Virus record (IMG/VR): IMGVR_UViG_3300020214_002198
Coordinates: 1-22,169 of that record
Direction: 5' to 3' (one strand)
From: a virus
Length of the DNA: 22,169 bases
The notes under the pieces are model-generated. The model was given only the letters and a program-made list of their open reading frames with translations, had not been told where the DNA came from and did no database searches. The translations under genes were made by a program, and so were the position numbers. Below, one piece after another: positions 1-5,147 of the stretch (its first letter is position 1; each line of letters starts with the position of its first letter).

Positions 1-113
1 TTGCAGCTGAATGCATCGTAGTCCTTGGTTTGTTGGTAGATGAACACCAACATCACAGCAATCAATGCTATGATGAAAGCATCCTTCACCTTGTAATACG
101 TATACATGTTCAC
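1..113 (-). CDS. Small membrane protein, truncated by window edge
   Basis: A leftward reading frame begins with GTG at 113 (an ATG two codons later at 107 is the alternative) and runs off the left edge, so about 37 residues are visible. An AGGAGG-type ribosome binding site lies five bases upstream of the GTG (118-124 on the plus strand), which favours the GTG. The visible protein is MNMYTYYKVKDAF followed by a hydrophobic stretch, IIALIAVMLVFIY, then a polar segment. This suggests a single-pass membrane protein. No family was recognised. It follows a 65-bp repeat that contains the terminator of the preceding gene, so it is probably its own transcription unit. Confidence 0.55.
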   Translation of the reverse strand, partial: MNMYTYYKVKDAFIIALIAVMLVFIYQQTKDYDAFSC

Positions 114-127
114 GTTTACCTCCTATA

Positions 128-192
128 AGTTTACGTGGGCACTCTTGTGAATGCCAAAATAAAAGAGGGGCAGACGCCGAAGCGTCCACCCC
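128..192. repeat. 65-bp direct repeat, copy 1
   Basis: This segment is identical by eye to 440-504. It consists of a leftward terminator hairpin plus about 40 bp that lead into the ribosome binding site of the next leftward gene. The same unit therefore ends one gene and precedes another in both places. Confidence 0.85.
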
Positions 193-194
193 CC
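155..194 (-). terminator. Leftward intrinsic terminator with UUCG loop (copy 1)
   Basis: Read leftward, GGGG/CCCC and GACGC/GCGTC arms enclose a UUCG tetraloop closed by C-G, followed by CTCTTTTATTTT. The hairpin followed by U-rich RNA fits a rho-independent terminator. It lies about 60 bp beyond the stop of the ribbon-helix-helix gene at 257. Confidence 0.8.
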
Positions 195-226
195 TAGGTT
201 GGTCAGGCGGCATGGTGACCGCCATC
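194..226. repeat. 33-bp repeat with internal hairpin, copy 1
   Basis: This segment is identical to 907-939 and contains GGCGG/CCGCC arms around an 8-base loop. Both copies sit in a 3' untranslated region just before a UUCG terminator (leftward sense). Its function is unknown; it may be a processing or stability element. Confidence 0.7.
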
Positions 227-256
227 GATGGTCAACGAAGCCTATTTGGCGTCGTT

Positions 257-424
257 TTATTTATTCAATTGCAACTTGAAACGAATGTATTCAGACACCG
301 TCATGTTTGCCAGCATGGCGTCATCTTCAATACGTTCGTATTGCTCAAGTGTCACTGCGAAATGTACGACTCTGCGTTGTTTTGCACAACCGTACTTTTC
401 TCCTGCCAATGGAGTATTAGGCAT
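257..424 (-). CDS. Small ribbon-helix-helix (CopG/MobC-like) DNA-binding protein
   Basis: This is a 55-residue protein starting with ATG at 424 after an AAAGGAGAGCAGCA ribosome binding site. It is too short for a 60-residue ORF cutoff. After a basic N-terminus it shows RRVVHFAVTLEQYERIED, then a helix and MTVSEYIRFKL. That is the strand-helix-helix pattern of ribbon-helix-helix proteins, with alternating hydrophobic residues in the strand and the typical TVSEYIR second-helix start. Such proteins dimerise and bind operator DNA, or act as accessory proteins at relaxase origins. It has its own terminator downstream (155-194). The role as repressor versus relaxosome accessory cannot be decided from sequence. 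It contains no CGG codon. Confidence 0.75.
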   Translation of the reverse strand: MPNTPLAGEKYGCAKQRRVVHFAVTLEQYERIEDDAMLANMTVSEYIRFKLQLNK

Positions 425-439
425 TGCTGCTCTCCTTTG

Positions 440-504
440 AGTTTACGTGGGCACTCTTGTGAATGCCAAAATAAAAGAGGGGCAGACGCCGAAGCGTCCA
501 CCCC
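440..504. repeat. 65-bp direct repeat, copy 2
   Basis: This segment is identical by eye to 128-192. It places a terminator and a conserved leader ahead of the ribbon-helix-helix gene, as copy 1 does ahead of the gene at 1-113. Confidence 0.85.
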
Positions 505-506
505 TC
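467..506 (-). terminator. Leftward intrinsic terminator with UUCG loop (copy 2)
   Basis: It has the same hairpin as copy 1 (GACGC-UUCG-GCGTC inside GGGG/CCCC), followed leftward by CTCTTTTATTTT. It lies about 55 bp beyond the stop of the Cys-rich gene ending at 560. Confidence 0.8.
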
Positions 507-559
507 CTTATGGTTGTTGCGGAGTTTGTATATCTTATGCCCCGCAGATTACCAATCAG

Positions 560-724
560 TTATATTACGGGCCTAGTCCATTTGATCTCGCACTCAGCAG
601 AACAGTACTTCTTGTTCTGCTTGAGCGGATCAACCAGGTTCGAGCAAACAAGACACTTGTTAATAGTGCCTGAATGCTGAAACAAGGGTAATGGTTTAGG
701 TGTATCTTTGCGTTTTCTACGCAT
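560..724 (-). CDS. Small Cys-rich zinc-finger-like protein
   Basis: This is a 54-residue protein starting with ATG at 724 and ending TAA at 560-562. The start overlaps the stop of the upstream zinc ribbon as TAATG, so translation is probably coupled, and I prefer this start to a longer in-frame extension. A basic N-terminus (MRRKRKD) is followed by CLVCSNLVDPLKQNKKYC and SAEC, a CxxC...CxxxC arrangement typical of a single structural zinc site. The family is not otherwise recognised. It forms a two-gene unit with the ribbon at 724-819, closed by the terminator at 467-506. Confidence 0.65.
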   Translation of the reverse strand: MRRKRKDTPKPLPLFQHSGTINKCLVCSNLVDPLKQNKKYCSAECEIKWTRPVI

Positions 725-819
725 TAGTGCCGATGCCCACAATGAGGGCAGGTTCTCGTGTAAGACGAGAATCTTTTCCCGCACCTTGTGCATATCCACT
801 GTAGTAGATGTCTACGCAA
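724..819 (-). CDS. 31-residue zinc ribbon (paralogue 1, TTG start)
   Basis: This very short gene begins with TTG at 819, five bases after a strong AGGAGG, and ends TAA (724-726) overlapping the next ATG. The core is WICTRCGKRFSSYTRTCPHC, two CxxC knuckles separated by about ten residues, i.e. a minimal zinc ribbon. A paralogue at 1934-2026 has the same length and near-identical core, which confirms the frame, because other frames of this segment do not match the paralogue. The penultimate codon is CGG (730-732); zero-frame reading gives HRH, matching YQH in the paralogue, and places the stop in the TAATG overlap. This indicates that CGG is plain arginine here. Confidence 0.7.
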   Translation of the reverse strand: MRRHLLQWICTRCGKRFSSYTRTCPHCGHRH

Positions 820-867
820 TATATCCTCCTGTTGTTGGTTGTATTCACCGACACCCCTATGATGTCG

Positions 868-906
868 GCAAATAAAAGAGGGGCAGACGCCGAAGCGTCC
901 ACCCCT
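868..906 (-). terminator. Leftward intrinsic terminator with UUCG loop (copy 3)
   Basis: It has the same GACGC-UUCG-GCGTC stem with GGGG/CCCC flanks, followed leftward by CTCTTTTATTTG. It closes the gene at 959-1219 and precedes the leader of the zinc ribbon at 724-819. Confidence 0.8.
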
Positions 907-939
907 CTAGGTTGGTCAGGCGGCATGGTGACCGCCATC
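907..939. repeat. 33-bp repeat with internal hairpin, copy 2
   Basis: This segment is identical to 194-226. It lies between the stop of the gene at 959 and its terminator. Confidence 0.7.
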
Positions 940-958
940 ATTGTCCGAAAACAAGTTG

Positions 959-1219
959 TTACCTGTCTTCCTCTATGCGTGGTAGCGCATTGATTTTCTC
1001 CCTGAGACGACGGATCTTTTCGGCTTCCCTCTCAGCTTTGAGAGCTAGCGTCACAGTCTCGTTGTCGTACACTGCTTTCGCAATGTCATGATTCCACTTG
1101 CGATACATCTCGTCACGCATTGTTTCTGCGTGGCGGAGACGCTGGCTGGAGATGTACGCAAGCGTTGTTGCGCTTACGCTCACGGCAGCCAGCACCGTGA
1201 TAATGATCAATGTGAACAT
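959..1219 (-). CDS. Small membrane-anchored coiled-coil protein
   Basis: This is an 86-residue protein starting with ATG at 1219 behind a GGGGGTGA ribosome binding site. The N-terminus MFTLIIITVLAAVSVSATTL is a clear membrane anchor or uncleaved signal. The remainder is charged and helical (KAEREAEKIRRLREKI), suggesting a short coiled coil. The topology resembles small phage inner-membrane proteins such as spanin- or Rz-like parts, but no motif identifies it as one. Arginine codons are CGT, CGC and AGG; CGG is absent. It is flanked by the UUCG terminators at 868 and 1249, so it is probably monocistronic. Confidence 0.6.
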   Translation of the reverse strand: MFTLIIITVLAAVSVSATTLAYISSQRLRHAETMRDEMYRKWNHDIAKAVYDNETVTLALKAEREAEKIRRLREKINALPRIEEDR

Positions 1220-1248
1220 TTATTCACCCCCTTTCTCTATGATGGTGG

Positions 1249-1287
1249 CAAATAAAAGAGGGGCAGACGCCGAAGCGTCCACCCCTC
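1249..1287 (-). terminator. Leftward intrinsic terminator with UUCG loop (copy 4)
   Basis: It has the same stem-loop as copies 1-3, followed leftward by CTCTTTTATTTGCC. It lies downstream of the 1438-1650 gene and of the open frame at 1286-1435, whose TGA touches the hairpin. Confidence 0.8.
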
Positions 1288-1435
1288 AGTGCCCCTCTTC
1301 TTTAACAGCGTTGTCGGCATCCGCTTGTGACACATTTCCGTTGCCAGGCAATGTCCAGCCCCGTATCCCTATTTCCTTAGCCAGGAGTACAGAATTACCC
1401 CCATAGCTAATTCCCTAGGATACAGCTAGCTCCAT
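1286..1435 (-). other. Open frame interrupted by TAG; possible small gene
   Basis: An ATG at 1435 lies four bases after the stop of the upstream membrane gene, with AAGGATGG context, but reaches TAG (1415-1417) after six codons. The same frame then stays open for 42 codons to a TGA at 1286-1288 that abuts the terminator. This part has protein-like composition (for example YGGNSVLLAKEIGI and VSQADADNAVKEEGH). It may be a gene with a non-standard start just after the TAG, an amber-readthrough gene, or a decayed gene. I cannot tell which. A CGG in the frame is compatible with ordinary arginine. Confidence 0.25.
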
Positions 1436-1437
1436 CC

Positions 1438-1650
1438 TTAGCTCAGATCCGAAGATCTGTCCAAGTTGGACCGCAGCGAACGGTACACGAAGCCACAAAT
1501 CGTGATAAGAATCACGACCGCAACTCCGGCCCAGTTCACCAGGCCCAGAGTGAAACCAATCACCCTGAAGACCCAGCTAACTGCGGGCGTAAAGACGAGC
1601 CACAGAGCAAGAACTGCCCAGACTCGCTTTTCGCGCCAGTTTAGGTTCAT
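1438..1650 (-). CDS. Small two-helix membrane protein
   Basis: This is a 70-residue protein starting with ATG at 1650 behind GGGGGTGAC. After a basic N-terminus (MNLNWREKR) there are two hydrophobic segments, roughly residues 10-28 and 31-56 (for example VWAVLALWLVFTPAVSWVF and WAGVAVVILITICGFVY), then a short polar tail ending RSSDLS. A holin-like role is possible given size and topology, but nothing else supports it. One in-frame CGG occurs near the C-terminus (codon in LRSN). Zero-frame reading gives the stop at 1438, so the codon does not have to shift here. Confidence 0.6.
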   Translation of the reverse strand: MNLNWREKRVWAVLALWLVFTPAVSWVFRVIGFTLGLVNWAGVAVVILITICGFVYRSLRSNLDRSSDLS

Positions 1651-1687
1651 TTGTCACCCCCTTTTGGTTGTGTGAACCCTGGTTTTA

Positions 1688-1822
1688 TTACCCCATATTA
1701 CTGGGGTAGATGGCTCGGGCTACCCATAAGATAATCCCTACCATCATCGTCCACGTACAGCACACAGTACTAGCACCTACTAGCACCGGCTTAGCCGTGG
1801 AAATATCATAGACTTCAACCAC
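1688..1822 (-). CDS. Possible small membrane protein
   Basis: A 44-codon leftward frame ends TAA at 1688-1690. The only candidate start is GTG at 1822 and no convincing ribosome binding site precedes it. The translation contains VYDISTAKPVLVGAS followed by a hydrophobic run WTMMVGIILWVARAIYP, compatible with a single membrane helix. It fills the gap between the 1438-1650 gene and the terminator at 1880, in the same direction. The call rests on composition and position only. Confidence 0.3.
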   Translation of the reverse strand: MVEVYDISTAKPVLVGASTVCCTWTMMVGIILWVARAIYPSNMG

Positions 1823-1879
1823 TACGCACTAGTTCTACTAGCACATAGGAAAGCCTGCGCACCATCCCTATAATGGTGG

Positions 1880-1918
1880 CAAATAAAAGAGGGGCAGATA
1901 CCGTAGTATCTACCCCTC
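1880..1918 (-). terminator. Leftward terminator, diverged copy with compensatory changes (copy 5)
   Basis: It occupies the same position and flanks as copies 1-4, but the stem is GATAC/GTATC instead of GACGC/GCGTC and the loop changes accordingly. Both arms changed together, so base pairing is preserved. CTCTTTTATTTGCC follows leftward. It closes the zinc ribbon at 1934-2026. Confidence 0.8.
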
Positions 1919-1933
1919 CATATTCAATTAATG

Positions 1934-2026
1934 TTAATGCTGATAACCACAATGTGGGCAGGTCCTCGTATAAGACGAGAATGCTACTCCACACCGTCTA
2001 CATAACCATTGAAGTATATGCTTAAT
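1934..2026 (-). CDS. 30-residue zinc ribbon (paralogue 2, probable ATT start)
   Basis: This paralogue of 724-819 has the core WLCRRCGVAFSSYTRTCPHC and ends GYQH then TAA. The best-spaced start after AAGGGAGGTGA is ATT at 2024-2026; an in-frame GTG at 2035 overlaps the ribosome binding site. An in-frame CGG (1994-1996) encodes the second arginine inside the first CxxC knuckle. Reading it as a +1 shift would destroy both knuckles and hit TAG within a few codons. This is the best evidence in the window that CGG can be read normally as arginine. Confidence 0.65.
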   Translation of the reverse strand: MKHILQWLCRRCGVAFSSYTRTCPHCGYQH

Positions 2027-2035
2027 GACAATCAC

Positions 2036-2295
2036 CTCCCTTAGGCAGTTGTGCTATTACATTAACGTGCCCCCCATACTCCGGTGGGCTCGTTAAAGCT
2101 TTGAAAAACGGACAAAAGTACTAGATTCCCCCCTGAATTTTTTTCCTTATTTTTACCTATGTTGGTTTTTTTAAAAGGAAATATTTTTGTGTGTAGGACT
2201 TGACAAGTGTTGGTGGGGCTGCTAGATTGGCCGGCGCAATAAATACTTCTATTGATATTCATTATCGGAAACTATCAGGAAAGAGGTTTAAGGTT
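2036..2295. other. Divergent intergenic region
   Basis: This 260-bp gap separates the leftward small-gene block from the rightward gene pair. It contains short C-rich and T-rich runs (about 2068-2074 and 2133-2180) and the rightward promoter described separately. I see no open frame with a ribosome binding site and no tRNA-like structure. Confidence 0.5.
2200..2228 (+). promoter_or_regulatory. Sigma70-like promoter for the 2296-3061 genes
   Basis: A perfect TTGACA (2200-2205) is followed after 17 bp by TAGATT (2223-2228). It lies about 70 bp upstream of the ATG at 2296. Confidence 0.6.
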
Positions 2296-2478
2296 ATGGG
2301 TCCACGTAAGGTTAATCGTTTTGACGATTTCGATGACGAGAATTCGTTGGAGAAGTTGGAACAGGAGTATAACGAGGATAGAGAGTCGGTGTTTGAGAAG
2401 TTTTCTTCTTCTGACTACGATTTCTATGATGAGGACAACGGATACGACGGGTATGGGGATAATAACTATGCCTACTAA
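2296..2478 (+). CDS. Small acidic protein of unknown function
   Basis: This is a 60-residue protein starting with ATG at 2296 after GGAAAGAGGTT. Longer upstream starts in the same frame lack a binding site and would lie over the promoter. The protein is strongly acidic and rich in Asp, Glu and Tyr (for example RFDDFDDENSLEKLEQEY, and a tail of D/G/Y residues). Such small acidic phage proteins are sometimes DNA mimics or host-protein inhibitors, but nothing specific shows this. The stop overlaps the next gene's start by 11 bases. No CGG codon. Confidence 0.6.
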   Translation: MGPRKVNRFDDFDDENSLEKLEQEYNEDRESVFEKFSSSDYDFYDEDNGYDGYGDNNYAY

Positions 2479-3061
2479 GAAATCGTTGGCGCATAATGCC
2501 AAATTCTCTGAGAATATATTATTGGATGATAAATTGGATAGAGTGGTTGTGATGGATGCCAGACTGCTGGCTGCCCCGTTCAAGGACGCTTTTCACGATT
2601 TGTTGAGTTCTACTCACGATATATATTATTTTAATAAAGATGATGAAACTTTGGTGGATAAACTGCAGAAAGTGGTGATACGACTACTGGTATCCAAACA
2701 GTATAAGCACGTCATCTATGTGGGATACAAGCAATCGTGTGATTTCTTTTATTCTCTCTATGAGGATCATGATATTTGTTTTAACGCCGCCGTTTTGATC
2801 GACGGACGAAACGACATAGAACTGATCCAAAAGATGGCCAAATCGTGGCAGAAAACCAAAAAAGTACTCTGCATCAACCGAGCCTATCAGGACAAGATCG
2901 TATCGAGCGGAAAAAACCACATCGTATACAACTTGAAATCAAAGATTCCGTTGAACTACTCAAAGAAAGCAGCATTGGAAACCATAGGTTTTCTCACCTA
3001 CGGATATTACAACGTCAACTTTCTACCAAAGACATACGGAACACTACAACAAATAAACTAA
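2468..3061 (+). CDS. Unknown 197-residue protein, alpha/beta-type
   Basis: I prefer the ATG at 2468, which overlaps the preceding stop and suggests coupled translation; the frame continues upstream but over the acidic gene. The protein alternates hydrophobic strands and helices, for example DRVVVMDARLL, KHVIYVGYKQSCDFFYSLY and AAVLIDGRND. The GYxxSC turn after a strand loosely resembles the nucleophile elbow of alpha/beta hydrolases, but no catalytic triad is evident. I do not assign a function. It ends TAA at 3059-3061, sharing bases with the TAG of the convergent leftward gene. CGG occurs only out of frame. Confidence 0.65.
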   Translation: MPTKKSLAHNAKFSENILLDDKLDRVVVMDARLLAAPFKDAFHDLLSSTHDIYYFNKDDETLVDKLQKVVIRLLVSKQYKHVIYVGYKQSCDFFYSLYEDHDICFNAAVLIDGRNDIELIQKMAKSWQKTKKVLCINRAYQDKIVSSGKNHIVYNLKSKIPLNYSKKAALETIGFLTYGYYNVNFLPKTYGTLQQIN

Positions 3062-3385
3062 TTGCTGTCAGGGTCCAAGAACACCACGGTGTTCATATCC
3101 CTGATCACGTTCAGGAGCGTCTCTTCCATCGGAACATCCGACACGGAAGAGACGTCCTGAATCATCTCCCACTGCGCCGGACTGAAAAAAGTAAAACACA
3201 TCCTACCGTCCTCGTTCTCAAAGATCGCAATCATCCCGCTTCTTTTGACATCCCTGTCATCGTCATCATCCATGATACCGGGACTCGTATTCAAACAACA
3301 TCACTATGTCGCCGTGTTTCTCTTTTCTCTCCAAAAACAGGGATCTCAACTTATCCCAGATCTCGGTCATCCAACGATCGTCCAT
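3058..3385 (-). CDS. Unknown protein, possibly joined by a CGG +1 shift
   Basis: A leftward frame starts with ATG at 3385 (MDDRWMTEIWDKL...) and reaches an in-frame TCC CGG TAT at 3278-3280 (plus-strand coordinates), then TGA about three codons later. Passing over the C enters, without a break, the frame ESGIMDDDDDRDVKRSG... which ends TAG at 3058-3060, giving 108 residues. The alternative is two overlapping genes, the second starting with ATG at 3273, but no clear ribosome binding site precedes that ATG. The joined reading matches the late-gene rule exactly, yet it is not forced as it is in the late genes. No family was recognised. Confidence 0.5.
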
Positions 3386-3457
3386 GTATACATATAGTAC
3401 TAGAACGTTAAAAAAATAAATAAAAATTTTGTCGCGAAAACGGGCAAATTAAAAGAA

Positions 3458-3592
3458 TTAATTCTTGGGTTCTAGCAATTCAGATAATTCGATTAAAAGA
3501 TCTCTAGAATTCATGTAAATGATTAACGCCTTTTCGTACAAATCTTCCACAGACGACTGATATTCCGAAGAATCTTTTTTATCGTCATTCAT
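3458..3592 (-). CDS. Small acidic helical protein
   Basis: This is a 44-residue protein starting with ATG at 3592, overlapping the stop of the preceding gene (ATGA-type overlap), and ending TAA at 3458-3460. The translation begins MNDDKKDSSEYQSSVEDLYE and continues as an amphipathic helix to ELSELLEPKN. The upstream GAAGA may serve as its binding site. It is the last member of the recA-led leftward operon. The AT-rich 3400-3457 segment after it shows no convincing terminator. Confidence 0.55.
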   Translation of the reverse strand: MNDDKKDSSEYQSSVEDLYEKALIIYMNSRDLLIELSELLEPKN

Positions 3593-3761
3593 CAGACAAA
3601 TCTTCTTCAGGTTCTGACAAACTTACCTCAACCCAAATATCGTTACAATCTCTGCAATGAACTTCGATTCTTGTTTGACCGTCATCAGTTTTTGGCAAAC
3701 GAGTATACTGAAACTTCGGAGGATAAGAACAATCCGGGCAGGTTGTGACGTCAGTCGCCAT
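3585..3761 (-). CDS. Small zinc-ribbon protein downstream of recA
   Basis: This is a 58-residue protein starting with ATG at 3761; its start overlaps the recA stop at 3751-3753. It carries CPDC near residue 8 and CRDC near residue 36, separated by a strand-rich segment, which fits a zinc ribbon. The acidic tail is SEPEEDLSDE. Translational coupling to recA and to the next small gene is indicated by the overlaps. The function is unknown. No CGG codon. Confidence 0.6.
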   Translation of the reverse strand: MATDVTTCPDCSYPPKFQYTRLPKTDDGQTRIEVHCRDCNDIWVEVSLSEPEEDLSDE

Positions 3762-4740
3762 TTAAGATTTTCTCTTTGATTTCTTTGGCCAAGGAAATTT
3801 CCTCTCTCAATCTGATAATCGAAGCATCTCTGCCTTGAGCAAATGATTCGCCATTGTAATATACCCACGCACCTTTCTGCGTGAAAACACCAGCATCCAT
3901 ACCGGCGTCAAGTATACACCCCACATAATCTATACCTTGACCGTACAAGATATCGAATTCGGTCACTTTCATCGGGGGCGCCATCTTGTTCTTGATGATT
4001 TTTGCTTTCACTCTTACTCCGACAGAATTTCCTTCTCTGTCCTTAAGATCTTCTTTCTTGCGAATATCGATTCTAACAGAAGCAGCAAAACGCAAAGCAA
4101 AACCTCCAGGAGTAGTTTCTGGATTACCGAACATTATACCGATCTTGTTGCGAATCTGATTAGTGAATACAAGCAACGTTTTGTGTTGATTCGCCAAAGA
4201 AACCAGCTTACGCATCGCTTTGGCCATCAAACGCGCTTGCAATCCCATTTGCGATGATTCCATGTCGCCTTCCAATTCCGCTTTCGGAATTAAGCTAGCA
4301 ACAGAGTCGATCACTATCACCCCGACTTCACCAGTCTTGACTAGAGTATCAACGATTTCTAGTGCCTCTTCCCCGTAAGAAGGTTGCGCTAAAAGCAGTT
4401 TATCTAAATCAATTCCAACTGTTGACATGTACGTTGGATCTAATGCATGTTCTGCATCAACGTATGCGCATGTCAAACCCATCTTCTGCGCTTCTGCTAT
4501 GACAGACAACGCGACCGTAGATTTGCCAGAAGATTCTGGACCGTATATTTCTACGACTCTACCAAGAGGTAACCCACCAATTCCTAGAATTATATCTAAC
4601 GGAAGTGCTCCAGTAGAAACCGAAGGCCACGTTGAGGTATTCTTATTACCAAGAATCATCACCGATCCGCTACCATACTGTTTTTCTAATTGAGCAATTG
4701 CTAATTCAAGTTGTTTTGATTCTTTTTGTTTTTCTACCAT
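3751..4740 (-). CDS. recA: RecA recombinase
   Basis: A 329-residue RecA that forms ATP-dependent filaments on single-stranded DNA and drives homologous strand exchange. Visible family features are the short N-terminal helix, the Walker A GPESSGKST at residues 67-75, the Walker B region ending VIVIDSVASL, the L1-region motif with MGLQARLMAKAMRKL, the NQIRNKIGIMFGNPETTPGG segment and a normal C-terminal domain. Length is slightly below the 350-residue norm because the acidic tail is short. I chose the ATG at 4740 because the frame upstream has no other sensible start and an extended -10 promoter lies just ahead of it. It leads an operon with two tiny genes at 3585 and 3458. CGG never occurs in frame. 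Confidence 0.93.
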   Translation of the reverse strand: MVEKQKESKQLELAIAQLEKQYGSGSVMILGNKNTSTWPSVSTGALPLDIILGIGGLPLGRVVEIYGPESSGKSTVALSVIAEAQKMGLTCAYVDAEHALDPTYMSTVGIDLDKLLLAQPSYGEEALEIVDTLVKTGEVGVIVIDSVASLIPKAELEGDMESSQMGLQARLMAKAMRKLVSLANQHKTLLVFTNQIRNKIGIMFGNPETTPGGFALRFAASVRIDIRKKEDLKDREGNSVGVRVKAKIIKNKMAPPMKVTEFDILYGQGIDYVGCILDAGMDAGVFTQKGAWVYYNGESFAQGRDASIIRLREEISLAKEIKEKILNGD

Positions 4741-4749
4741 GATCCAACA

Positions 4750-4755
4750 ATTATA
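4750..4755 (-). promoter_or_regulatory. recA promoter, extended -10
   Basis: Leftward TATAAT preceded by TGG (extended -10). Only nine bases separate it from the recA ATG at 4740, so the transcript would be leaderless or nearly so. No good -35 was found and no obvious SOS operator. Confidence 0.5.
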
Positions 4756-4802
4756 CCACAAGGAAACATTTTTTACGCTAGCGCAGTAGGACTGTTGTAT
4801 TT

Positions 4803-4810
4803 GGTATAAT
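4803..4810 (+). promoter_or_regulatory. Divergent rightward promoter, extended -10
   Basis: Rightward TGG-TATAAT (TATAAT at 4805-4810) lies 27 bases ahead of the small gene at 4838. It is back to back with the recA promoter about 50 bp away. Confidence 0.5.
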
Positions 4811-4837
4811 GGTTGCCACGCAACAGAAAGAAAAAAT

Positions 4838-4993
4838 ATGGATAACAAAATAAACATAAATTACGATTACAAGAGAGCGCTAGTAATTCTTAAAAGAACA
4901 AGAACTCCAATGGATTTATTAAAATATTGGTCAATTACTGGACCGTGTATGGAAAAGTATCCTCACATAGAAAAAATAATAGAAAAAAAATAA
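4838..4993 (+). CDS. Small basic protein of unknown function
   Basis: This is a 51-residue protein starting with ATG at 4838 after AGAAAGAAAAAAT and ending TAA at 4991-4993. It is rich in Lys, Ile and Tyr (MDNKININYDYKRALVILK..., ending EKIIEKK) and probably helical. The middle segment TPMDLLKYWSITGP may form a helix-turn-helix-sized fold, but I cannot assert DNA binding. It has its own promoter and lies between recA and the late operon, a common place for a regulator. No CGG codon. Confidence 0.55.
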   Translation: MDNKININYDYKRALVILKRTRTPMDLLKYWSITGPCMEKYPHIEKIIEKK

Positions 4994-5147
4994 TGTACGA
5001 CTTGATTTTGCACTTGACACTGCATTACAATTGTTTAGCGCCCCCCCTTCCCCCCCTCCCCCGTACGTATACTACTACACTTATATTACTATATATTATT
5101 ATATTAGGTAATACACTCTTTTTAAAAAATAGTAGAATCGAGATGTA
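4994..5147. other. Late-operon leader with C-tracts
   Basis: This 154-bp non-coding gap contains TTGACA at 5014-5019 without a clear -10, then C7-TT-C7-T-C5 at 5041-5062, followed by an AT-rich segment. The C-tracts put G-runs on the leftward strand that could fold as a G-quadruplex. It is the only sizeable gap before the late operon, so it probably carries the late promoter or a regulator site, but I cannot pinpoint one. Confidence 0.45.

Noticed and set aside
637-645. GGTTCGAGC resembling a tRNA T-arm
   Set aside because: It lies within the coding frame of the Cys-rich gene at 560-724 and no acceptor, D or anticodon arms can be formed around it. No tRNA was found in any gap of the window.
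717-941. Leftward 74-codon frame across a UUCG terminator
   Set aside because: It reads through the terminator and the 33-bp repeat and overlaps the zinc ribbon at 724-819 in another frame; the ribbon frame is supported by a paralogue and a strong binding site.
1689-1707. ACCCCA...TGGGGT hairpin as a terminator
   Set aside because: It has no T-rich tail on either strand and overlaps the end of a possible small gene; it is probably incidental.
155-1918. CRISPR array from the five regularly repeated hairpins
   Set aside because: Spacing is irregular (about 310-630 bp), the repeats are terminators following genes, and the intervals contain coding sequence.
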